Below, piece by piece: positions 1 to 6,431 of a stretch of DNA of 31,954 nucleotides (positions are counted from its first letter, which is position 1; every line of letters begins with the position of its first letter). The position numbers and the translations under genes were made by a program. The notes below the pieces were generated by a model that was not told where the DNA came from, made no database searches, and saw nothing but the letters and a program-made list of their open reading frames with translations. Origin of the DNA: Pseudomonadota bacterium (lineage in GTDB: Bacteria; Pseudomonadota; Alphaproteobacteria; Sphingomonadales; Sphingomonadaceae); contig JAEWIL010000211.1 of NCBI GenBank assembly GCA_023387085.1, positions 1 to 31,954 on the forward strand, in the 5' to 3' direction.

Positions 1-7
1 GTGCAGC

Positions 8-691
8 TTAGTGGTAACGACGAAGAAGTCCCGACAGCCGACCTTGCACGATGACCCGTCCGGCCTCGTAACGTTGTGGCTCATAGGCGCTGTTAGCGGG
101 ATCGAGCCGGATCATCTTGCCTTCGCGGCGGAAAAATTTGAGCGTCGCATCCTGCCCGTCGACGAGCGCAACGACGATATCGCCCTCGCGCGCGGTGTTG
201 GCCTTCTGGATTAGCGCATAATCGCCGTCGAAGATGCCCGCCTCGACCATCGAGTCGCCCGAGACTTCCAGCGCGTAATGTTCGCCCGCGCCGAGCAGCG
301 CGGCGGGGACCGCGAGCTGGTTGTGATCCTCGAACGCTTCGATCGGCACGCCTGCGGCGATCTTGCCATGGAGCGGCACCTCGATGATGTCGTTAGCCGC
401 GATCGGCTTCAGCGCGGGAGCGGGCTTGCGAAGCGGAACGACATTGTCGCGATCGTTGCGCACGGGAGCTTTCGATCCCTCTGGTGTCTTGAGCACCTCC
501 AATGCGCGCGCGCGGTTGGGCAAACGACGAAGAAAACCCCTTTCTTCCAAGGCGCTTATGAGGCGATGGATGCCCGATTTCGATTTGAGGCCAAGCGCCT
601 CTTTCATCTCCTCGAAGGAGGGCGAGATACCGCTTACGTCGAGGTGCTGCTGAATGAAATGCAACAGTTCGTGCTGCTTGGCGGTCAACAT
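8..691 (-). CDS. lexA: LexA repressor (SOS regulator)
   Basis: LexA represses SOS genes and cleaves itself when stimulated by RecA filaments on single-stranded DNA. The 227-residue protein has an N-terminal winged helix-turn-helix (about 1-65, with ISPSFEEMKEALGLKSKSG), a linker of about 35 residues and a C-terminal S24 peptidase domain. The cleavage bond is Ala113-Gly114 in GKIAAGVP; the catalytic pair is Ser147 (SGDSM) and Lys185 (ATLKFF). Length is normal for alphaproteobacterial LexA. I chose the ATG at 691 because MLTAKQHELL is the usual N-terminus and GGAGA lies about 7 bases upstream. An in-frame ATG at 736 would add 15 atypical residues and would start almost at the predicted transcription start. 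It follows moeA on the same strand, with its own promoter and LexA boxes between, so autorepression is expected. Confidence 0.96.
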   Translation of the reverse strand: MLTAKQHELLHFIQQHLDVSGISPSFEEMKEALGLKSKSGIHRLISALEERGFLRRLPNRARALEVLKTPEGSKAPVRNDRDNVVPLRKPAPALKPIAANDIIEVPLHGKIAAGVPIEAFEDHNQLAVPAALLGAGEHYALEVSGDSMVEAGIFDGDYALIQKANTAREGDIVVALVDGQDATLKFFRREGKMIRLDPANSAYEPQRYEAGRVIVQGRLSGLLRRYH

Positions 692-741
692 CGATCGTTC
701 TCCATGACGGCCTGAACAGGCCTTCGATCCGGACATAGTGA

Positions 742-773
742 GAACGATAGTGGAACAAAGAGGAACTTGTCAA
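742..773 (-). promoter_or_regulatory. lexA promoter with overlapping LexA operator
   Basis: On the minus strand there is a perfect TTGACA (773-768), a 17-base spacer and CTATCG (750-745), a good sigma-70-type promoter for an alphaproteobacterium. A GTTC-N7-GTTC site (756-742), the alphaproteobacterial LexA box, covers the -10 element and the end of the spacer. A third GTTC half-site (766-763) sits 6 rather than 7 bases away. Binding would block the promoter, as expected for LexA autoregulation. The -35 overlaps the moeA stop codon (770-772). Confidence 0.85.
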
Positions 774-1960
774 GCGATGTCGATATAGCTCGCTATTGCG
801 CCCGCCGCTACCGCAGGAGCGCCGATCTCGCGGATGACCAGCGCGTTCGCCGCCGCGAGCGGAAAGGTGCGGCCGCTGTCCTGGCTGTCAAAGATCGTCA
901 GCTTGCCGTTCGCAAATCGTGCACGGAGATAGTCGCGGCGGGTCCCGCCCGCGCCCAGCGCGGCGGCAAGCGGTGCGTCGCGGACTTGGGGCAACGGATC
1001 GCGCGCGCCCGCGAGATGGCGAACGAGCGGGACAAGAAACAAGGTTGCAGTGACGAAAGCCGACGACGGATTGCCGGGGAGGCCGAGCAACACCGTGTCG
1101 CCAATCATTCCCGCGATCAGCGGTTTGCCCGGCTTCATCGCGATCTTCCAGAAATCGATCCGTCCGCCGGCATCTTCGAGCGCGTCGCGGACATGATCAT
1201 GGTCGCCGACCGAGGCACCGCCCACGGTCACAATGACGTCGTGACGTCGCGACAAGTCATTTAGAACGCGCGATAGAATTGCGCGATCGTCGCGGATATG
1301 GAGAGGCAGACTTACCTCGGCGGGCTCGGCGACGAGCATTGCGGCAAGCATCGCGCCGTTGCTGTCGGGGATCTGGCCGGGAGCAAGTTTGTGTCCTGGC
1401 TGGACCAGTTCGTCGCCGGTAGTGAGGATCGCGACGCGCGGTCGCTTGCCGACATCGAGTTGCGCCGCGCCGCTCATGATCGCAGCGGCGATCGCTCCGG
1501 GGGACAGGCGGGAGCCCGCCGAAATCAGGACATTTCCGGTAGCGAAGTCACTGGCGCGGCCGCGGATATGTTGGCCGCGCTGGATCGTGTCGCGGGTCGA
1601 GAGGGAGAGGCAGGAGCCCGCGACCGCCACATCCTCCTGCATAACGACCGTATCGGCGTCGTCGGGGAGCATCGCGCCGGTAAAGATGCGCAGCGCACTA
1701 CCTGCAACGAGGGGATTTGCGGGGACGCTTCCCGCCGCGATTTCGCCGCTTATCGTCCACGGGCCCGGCAGATCGGCATAGCGGATCACATAGCCGTCCA
1801 TCGCCGACAGCGGCGCCGCGGGCTGGTCGCGCGTTGCCACGACATCCTGCGAAAGATATCGACCAAGCGATTGCGAAAAATAGATAGATTCGGAAGGCAG
1901 CGCCGCGCGAAGCGCCAGCAAGCGCGCCTGCGCTTCCTCGACGGGAAGCAGCCCGCTCAT
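770..1960 (-). CDS. moeA: Molybdopterin molybdenumtransferase MoeA
   Basis: MoeA inserts molybdate into adenylylated molybdopterin, the last step of basic molybdenum cofactor synthesis, in the cytoplasm. The 396-residue protein has the family order: N-terminal AMDGYVIR (about residue 54), the central MPT-binding fold with VAILTTGDELV and IPDSNGAML, then TVGGASVGDHDHV, KIAMKPGKPL and the LLGLPGNPSSAF signature, and a small C-terminal beta domain. The ATG at 1960 gives MSGLLPVEEAQARLL, the usual start, and overlaps the moaC stop by four bases (ATGA), implying translational coupling. The open frame extends about 80 residues upstream inside moaC, but that part is an out-of-frame shadow. Its stop codon lies under the -35 box of lexA. 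Confidence 0.95.
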   Translation of the reverse strand: MSGLLPVEEAQARLLALRAALPSESIYFSQSLGRYLSQDVVATRDQPAAPLSAMDGYVIRYADLPGPWTISGEIAAGSVPANPLVAGSALRIFTGAMLPDDADTVVMQEDVAVAGSCLSLSTRDTIQRGQHIRGRASDFATGNVLISAGSRLSPGAIAAAIMSGAAQLDVGKRPRVAILTTGDELVQPGHKLAPGQIPDSNGAMLAAMLVAEPAEVSLPLHIRDDRAILSRVLNDLSRRHDVIVTVGGASVGDHDHVRDALEDAGGRIDFWKIAMKPGKPLIAGMIGDTVLLGLPGNPSSAFVTATLFLVPLVRHLAGARDPLPQVRDAPLAAALGAGGTRRDYLRARFANGKLTIFDSQDSGRTFPLAAANALVIREIGAPAVAAGAIASYIDIA

Positions 1961-2430
1961 TCGGCGCGCAAGTCGCCCGAGCGGCCACCGCTTTTTTCGA
2001 GCAGCCGGATATTTCCAAGGACCATCGCACGATCGAGCGCTTTTGCCATATCGTACAGTGTCAGCAACGCGACCGAGGCCGCGGTCAGTGCCTCCATTTC
2101 GACACCCGTCGGCCCGGTGGTAGCGGTCGAGGCGCGAACTGAAACCCCGTCCTCCTCCCAATCGAAGTCGATCGTAACGGCGGTCAGCTGGATCGGGTGG
2201 CACAGCGGAATCAGGTCGGCGGTACGCTTGGCCGCCATGATGCCCGCGATGCGCGCGGTTGACAGGACATCGCCCTTCGGAGCGTTACCGCTGCGGATCG
2301 CTTCCAGCGCGCCCTGCGACATCGCAATGTGCCCGCCAGCGACCGCGCGGCGTCCCGTGGGAGCCTTGCCGCCGACATCGACCATATGCGCGGCGCCGCT
2401 TTCATCGAGATGGGTCGGCCTGTGTGTCAT
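1957..2430 (-). CDS. moaC: Cyclic pyranopterin monophosphate synthase MoaC
   Basis: MoaC turns the 3',8-cyclo-GTP made by MoaA into cyclic pyranopterin monophosphate, an early molybdenum cofactor step. The 157-residue protein carries MVDVGGK, KGDVLSTARIAGIMAAKRT, LIPLCHPI and GPTGVEMEALTAASVALLTLYDMAKALD in family order. The YDMAK stretch corresponds to the catalytic Asp/Lys region of E. coli MoaC. I chose ATG 2430; a TTG at 2448 would add six residues with no better ribosome site. It overlaps moeA by four bases. A 224-bp gap with a palindromic repeat separates it from trpC. moaA is not in the window, while moaB lies about 21 kb away. Confidence 0.95.
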   Translation of the reverse strand: MTHRPTHLDESGAAHMVDVGGKAPTGRRAVAGGHIAMSQGALEAIRSGNAPKGDVLSTARIAGIMAAKRTADLIPLCHPIQLTAVTIDFDWEEDGVSVRASTATTGPTGVEMEALTAASVALLTLYDMAKALDRAMVLGNIRLLEKSGGRSGDLRAE

Positions 2431-2510
2431 CGTCGGTGAACCAAGCAATGCGGGGCGGAAAACGCAAGAGCTATGGCAGTTAGTTACCGATTGCGGACCT
2501 TCCGATTTTC

Positions 2511-2611
2511 GTCACCCTGAACTTGTTTCAGGGTCCATGGCCTGCCGTTTCCTTCGCCACAGCGCTAGACGAGAGCTCAGGCCATGGATGCTGAAACAAG
2601 TTCAGCATGAC
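2511..2611. repeat. Paired palindromic intergenic repeat (moaC-trpC gap)
   Basis: Two 34-base arms (2511-2544 and 2578-2611) are inverted copies matching at 30 of 34 positions, separated by 33 bases. Each arm contains its own perfect 7-bp hairpin with a 5-base loop: CCCTGAA/TTCAGGG on the left, TGCTGAA/TTCAGCA on the right. All four differences between the arms are paired changes inside that hairpin, so both stems stay perfect. The layout resembles REP/BIME-type bacterial elements; no transposase is near. Confidence 0.85.
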
Positions 2612-2654
2612 GAGGTTTCAAGGGCAGCTTACCACCCAAAGCCGAAATCGATTG

Positions 2655-3440
2655 TCAGCCCTTCAGTAGCGTCCGGGTCGCTGCTTCGACGTCGGGCTGG
2701 CGCATCAGGCTTTCGCCGACGAGGAAGGCGTGGACCCCCGCTTGCGAAAGGCGGTGACAATCGGCGTGGCTGCCGATGCCGCTTTCGCCGACAAGCAAAG
2801 TCCCTTCCGGGACGCGCTTCGCGAGGCGTTCGGTGACGGCCAGATCGGTCTCGAACGTCCTGAGGTCGCGATTATTGACGCCGATCAGCCGTGATTTAAG
2901 CTGGGTCAGCGCGCGGTCGAGTTCGGCGTCGTCATGCACCTCGACGAGCACATCCATACCGCGTTCGATTGACGCCGCCTCGATCTCGCGCATCGCGCCG
3001 TCGTCGAGCGCCGCAACGATGATCAGGATCGCATCGGCGCCGATGGAGCGCGCCTCGGCGACCTGCCACGGATCGATCATGAAATCCTTGCGGAGCACGG
3101 GAAGGTCACACGCGGTGCGCGCGGCGATCAGAAATTCCTCATGCCCCTGAAACCAGGGGGCGTCGGTCAGCACCGACAGGCATGCCGCGCCACCGGCGGC
3201 GTAGGCGCGGGCATGATCGGCGGGATTGAAATCTTGGCGTATCAATCCCTTGGATGGCGAAGCTTTCTTGATTTCGGCGATCAGGGCAAAGTCGCCAGCG
3301 CCGATCTTGCGTTCCAGCGCGGACATGAATCCGCGCGGCGTCCCGGCATCGATCCGGTCGAGATCGTCGATCGAATAGGCCTGGCGGCGCTGCGCCACTT
3401 CTTTGGCCTTGGTCTCAAGAATTTCGGTGAGTTTGTTCAC
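2655..3440 (-). CDS. trpC: Indole-3-glycerol phosphate synthase TrpC
   Basis: TrpC closes the ring of carboxyphenylamino-deoxyribulose phosphate to indole-3-glycerol phosphate, with loss of CO2 and water, in tryptophan synthesis. The 261-residue (beta/alpha)8 barrel shows ALIAEIKKASPSKG (catalytic lysine and loop), LRKDFMIDPWQV, EVHDDAELD, IGVNNRDLRTFETDL and VGESGI, all in family order. It is a stand-alone enzyme, not fused to TrpF. The start is a GTG at 3440 with AGGG about 9 bases upstream; no in-frame ATG lies nearby. It follows trpD after a 132-bp gap that carries a palindromic repeat, so repeat insertion may have loosened an originally tighter operon. Confidence 0.96.
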   Translation of the reverse strand: MNKLTEILETKAKEVAQRRQAYSIDDLDRIDAGTPRGFMSALERKIGAGDFALIAEIKKASPSKGLIRQDFNPADHARAYAAGGAACLSVLTDAPWFQGHEEFLIAARTACDLPVLRKDFMIDPWQVAEARSIGADAILIIVAALDDGAMREIEAASIERGMDVLVEVHDDAELDRALTQLKSRLIGVNNRDLRTFETDLAVTERLAKRVPEGTLLVGESGIGSHADCHRLSQAGVHAFLVGESLMRQPDVEAATRTLLKG

Positions 3441-3459
3441 GTATGGCGCCCTATTTCCG

Positions 3460-3558
3460 CGTCGTTGCGAGGATCCAAAGGCGACGCGGTAATCTCCAGC
3501 CGTCGGCCTTTGCGCAAAGCCGATTGCTTGAGATTGCTTCGCTTCTCTTGCAACGACG
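3460..3558. repeat. Palindromic intergenic repeat, copy 1 (trpD-trpC gap)
   Basis: The ends form an inverted repeat: CGTCGTTGC at 3460-3468 and GCAACGACG at 3550-3558. The element of about 99 bp aligns along its length with the reverse complement of the one at 16726-16822. The right arm (3529-3558) matches 16726-16755 at 26 of 30 positions when reverse-complemented. This is a dispersed, non-coding repeat of REP/MITE-like size. Confidence 0.8.
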
Positions 3559-3572
3559 ATATGCCTGCTGGG

Positions 3573-4571
3573 TCATTTATAGGCGATCCAGCAATCGAGC
3601 AGGGCGTTGGCGAGCCCCTTGTCGATGGCCTCAGCGGCTTCCTCGACGCCATCGACGAGCGTGTCGACCGCGCCCGCGACAACCAGCGCCTCGGCGGCGT
3701 TATAGAGCACGGCGTCGCGATAGGCGCCGGGTTCGCCCTGGAGAAGCGCGCGCAGGGCGTCAGCATTCGCTTTCGCATCGCCGCCGCGAATCGCTTCGAC
3801 CGGATGGTTCGGGAGGCCGGCGTCGGCGGCGTTGCTGCGCTGCATCCGCACGCCCTCGGGGGTAATGACCGCGACCTCATTGCCGCCCGCCAGCGACAGT
3901 TCGTCTAGACCTTCGTCGCCCGAAATCACGCGCGAATGATCGGTACCGAGCCGGTGCAGCGCCTCGGCATAGACCGGGACATAAGCCGGGCGTGCGATGC
4001 CGATCAGTTGGCGCGACACGCGCGCCGGATTGGCAAGTGGCCCCATCAGGTTGAAGATTGTGCGGCGACCCAGCGTCTGGCGGATCGGCTGAATTCGCTT
4101 CATCGCGGGGTGGTGGTTCGCGGCAAACAGGAAACAGATGCCGAGATCGGCGAGCTGCGCCTCTGCCATATGTCCGGCACGTTCCAGGTCGAGGCCGAGT
4201 GCCTCGAGGGTGTCGGCCGCGCCGGACTTGGATGAAGCTGCGCGATTTCCATGCTTTGCGACCGGAACTTCACACGCGGCGACGACGATTGCGACCGCGG
4301 TGGAAACGTTGAGCGTGTGGTGCCCGTCGCCGCCGGTGCCGCACACATCAATCGCTCCGACCGGGGCGTCGATCGGGATCATGCGGTCGCGCATGGCCTG
4401 GGCGGCAGCGGCGATCTCGACCATCGTTTCGCCGCGGTCGGAGAGCGCGATCAGGAATGCGGCGATCTGCTCGTCGCTCGCGTCGGCGTCGAGAATTGCG
4501 GCGAAGGCCGCGGCCGCCTCGTCGTGACCCAGCAGCGCGCCGGGGTCGGGAAGCGGACCGAAGCGGTTCAT
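3573..4571 (-). CDS. trpD: Anthranilate phosphoribosyltransferase TrpD
   Basis: TrpD joins anthranilate to phosphoribosyl pyrophosphate, the second committed step to tryptophan. The 332-residue protein has the family motifs: DVCGTGGDGHHTLNVST (PRPP pyrophosphate-binding loop, about 77-94), KHGNRAASSKSGAADTLEALG, and NHHPAMKRIQPIRQTLG followed by RTIFNLMGPLANP (anthranilate and magnesium region). It is separate from TrpG, unlike the fused enterobacterial protein. ATG 4571 overlaps the trpG stop by four bases (ATGA), so the two are probably translationally coupled. It ends 132 bp before trpC. Confidence 0.97.
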   Translation of the reverse strand: MNRFGPLPDPGALLGHDEAAAAFAAILDADASDEQIAAFLIALSDRGETMVEIAAAAQAMRDRMIPIDAPVGAIDVCGTGGDGHHTLNVSTAVAIVVAACEVPVAKHGNRAASSKSGAADTLEALGLDLERAGHMAEAQLADLGICFLFAANHHPAMKRIQPIRQTLGRRTIFNLMGPLANPARVSRQLIGIARPAYVPVYAEALHRLGTDHSRVISGDEGLDELSLAGGNEVAVITPEGVRMQRSNAADAGLPNHPVEAIRGGDAKANADALRALLQGEPGAYRDAVLYNAAEALVVAGAVDTLVDGVEEAAEAIDKGLANALLDCWIAYK

Positions 4572-5158
4572 GCGGCCTGCCGTGCCGCGACCGGAATCCC
4601 CGCGATGCGCAGGAAATTGGCGAGCATCGCATGGCCATGTTCGGTCGCGATACTTTCCGGGTGGAACTGGACGCCATGGATCGGCAGTTCGCTATGGCGG
4701 AAACCCATCACCGCGCCGTCGTCGCTTGTCGCGTTAATCGCGAGCGCGTCCGGAATGTCGACGACCTCGAGGCTGTGATAGCGCGTTGCGATCAGCGGCG
4801 ACGGCAGATTTGCAAACAGTCCGGTGCCGTCGTGACAGACCGGCGAGGTCTTGCCATGCATCAGGTGCCCGCGCTGGACGGTGCCGCCGAAATGCTGGCC
4901 GATCGCCTGATGGCCGAGGCAGACGCCGAGGAGCGGCTTTTTCGTATCGGTGCAGGCGGCGACGAGGTCGAGGCTGATGCCGGCTTCGTTCGGGGTGCAG
5001 GGACCGGGCGAGATCAGGAAGGCCGAGGCCCCGCTCGCCAGCGCGTCGGCGGCGGTCAGCGCATCGTTGCGTTCGACGCGAACATCGGCGCCCAGCTCGA
5101 TCAGATAATGAACGAGGTTGAAGGTGAAGCTGTCATAATTGTCGATGACGAGGATCAT
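4568..5158 (-). CDS. trpG: Anthranilate synthase component II (glutamine amidotransferase)
   Basis: This class-I glutamine amidotransferase supplies ammonia to TrpE for anthranilate synthesis. The 196-residue protein begins MILVIDNYDSFTFNL, typical for TrpG/PabA, has the nucleophile Cys80 in GVCLGHQAIG, and the His166/Glu168 pair in GVQFHPESI. With no separate pabA in the window, it may also serve aminodeoxychorismate synthase, as amphibolic TrpG/PabA proteins do in some bacteria; that is inference. ATG 5158 has AGGGCG about 8 bases upstream. It is coupled to trpD by a four-base overlap but separated from trpE by the hydrolase gene and a palindromic repeat. Confidence 0.96.
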   Translation of the reverse strand: MILVIDNYDSFTFNLVHYLIELGADVRVERNDALTAADALASGASAFLISPGPCTPNEAGISLDLVAACTDTKKPLLGVCLGHQAIGQHFGGTVQRGHLMHGKTSPVCHDGTGLFANLPSPLIATRYHSLEVVDIPDALAINATSDDGAVMGFRHSELPIHGVQFHPESIATEHGHAMLANFLRIAGIPVAARQAA

Positions 5159-5233
5159 GGGGGCGCCCTAACGGCTTTGCGGAGGTTGGGGAAGGGATAG
5201 AAGCTTCTCAGCCTGCAAAGTGGGCTTTCTTTA

Positions 5234-5317
5234 TCCCGTCATCCCGGCGAAGGCCGGGATGTCCTCGGTACGTTTCGGCGACAGGACGAGGTCGCGGCCT
5301 GCGCCGCGATGACGGGA
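5234..5317. repeat. Cloverleaf-like palindromic repeat (hydrolase-trpG gap)
   Basis: A perfect 10-bp outer stem (5234-5243 with 5308-5317) encloses two hairpins: ATCCCGGC/GCCGGGAT with a GAAG loop (5241-5260, sharing three bases with the outer arm) and TCGCGGC/GCCGCGA with a CTGC loop (5292-5309, sharing two bases with the other arm). The multi-stem fold in an intergenic gap is typical of short dispersed bacterial repeats. It could also slow RNA decay or transcription between the hydrolase gene and trpG. Confidence 0.75.
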
Positions 5318-5331
5318 AAGGTCAAGCGATC

Positions 5332-6396
5332 CTACTCCGCCATCAGCTTCGCGAGATCGTCTTTCCAGAATTTGGCCCAGGTGTGCGTGCCGTGGCCCTT
5401 GGTCTCGGCGCTCGCCGGAATCAGGATGTAGCGCGCGCGGGGCATCCGTTTGACGCCGTCCTGCGGATAATTATAGCCCGGTGGGTTGATGAAATCGTCG
5501 GCGGAGTTGATCCAGAGGACCGGGACTTCGATCTTTTCCAGGTTTGGCCACGGATTGTAATTGCGTGACGAATCAAGCTGATAGATGGTGTCATTCGCAT
5601 CGTTGCGGCCGAAGGTCCGCGCGAAGGCTTCGTCCTTGTATTTTTCGGCCGCGACGCGGGTCGGATATTGTGCCTGCAGCGCATAAGGGTTGGCCCCTGC
5701 AATCATCGTGAGCGACGCCGCAGTACGAAGGCCGGAAAGCGGCGGGTCGGTGTAATGGCCGTCCTTCCAGAGCGGGTCGGCCTTGATCGCGTCGATCGCG
5801 AGCGTCCGCCACATGCGGTTTTCGCCGGCGATCTCGACCGGCTGGCAAGCAAAGGGTGCGAGGCGTTCGGCGAAGCCGGGATGCGTCTCGCCCCAGACGA
5901 AGGCATGCATGCAGCCCATCGAGGTGCCGAGGATGAGCTTGAGGCTCTTCACACCGAGTTTTTCGGTAAGCATCCGATATTGGGCGGCGACCATGTCGTC
6001 ATAATCATATTTCGGGAACGCCATCTTCAGGCCATCGCTCGGCTTCGACGAGCCGCCATGGCCGATGTTGTCGGGCAGCACGATATAATATTTGCTCGTG
6101 TCGAGGACTTGCCCCGGTCCGAACAACTCGTTTGCAAACTGCGGCTGGAAGAATTGCTTGCCGGTGCCGCCGGTCCCGTGGAGGATCATCACTGCGTTGA
6201 CGATGTCGCCCTTTGCGTTGCGCTGCGGCTTGCCGAGCGTCGTGTAATGAATCTTGAGTTCGGGTAGTTTCTCACCGGTGCCGAAGGCGAAGTCCTTGAG
6301 GATCGCGTCGCCCTCGACCGCGCCTTCGACGGTCTGGGCGTAAACGGGGACGGTGCCGGCGAGCAGCAGGGCGAGGGGGGCGAGGAGTTTGTGCAT
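5332..6396 (-). CDS. Exported alpha/beta hydrolase, MetX (homoserine acetyltransferase)-like
   Basis: This is a 354-residue alpha/beta hydrolase of the homoserine O-acetyltransferase-like group. An N-terminal signal peptide (MHKLLAPLALLLAGTVPVYAQ) predicts export, which argues against a cytoplasmic role in methionine synthesis. Visible elements are LHGTGGTG (oxyanion region, about 72-79), the nucleophile elbow GTSMG with Ser159, an acid at Asp300 or Asp301 (NSADDFINPP) and a histidine at 335 (KGHGTH) as likely triad. The substrate cannot be told from sequence; ester or acyl substrates are plausible. It sits between trpE (35-bp gap) and trpG on the same strand, although it has no evident place in tryptophan synthesis. 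The ATG at 6396 lacks a strong ribosome site. Fold and export are well supported, function is not. Confidence 0.85.
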   Translation of the reverse strand: MHKLLAPLALLLAGTVPVYAQTVEGAVEGDAILKDFAFGTGEKLPELKIHYTTLGKPQRNAKGDIVNAVMILHGTGGTGKQFFQPQFANELFGPGQVLDTSKYYIVLPDNIGHGGSSKPSDGLKMAFPKYDYDDMVAAQYRMLTEKLGVKSLKLILGTSMGCMHAFVWGETHPGFAERLAPFACQPVEIAGENRMWRTLAIDAIKADPLWKDGHYTDPPLSGLRTAASLTMIAGANPYALQAQYPTRVAAEKYKDEAFARTFGRNDANDTIYQLDSSRNYNPWPNLEKIEVPVLWINSADDFINPPGYNYPQDGVKRMPRARYILIPASAETKGHGTHTWAKFWKDDLAKLMAE

Positions 6397-6431
6397 GGCG
6401 GGACGCTAGCGCGCGTCCCGGCGCGGTCAAG

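Noticed and set aside
2511..2611. CRISPR array or insertion sequence
   Set aside because: Only two inverted arms, no regular direct repeats, spacers or transposase; fits a palindromic intergenic repeat.
1298..2836. 512-codon plus-strand frame over moeA, moaC and trpC
   Set aside because: It spans antisense of three genes and a palindromic repeat, so it is not a protein gene.
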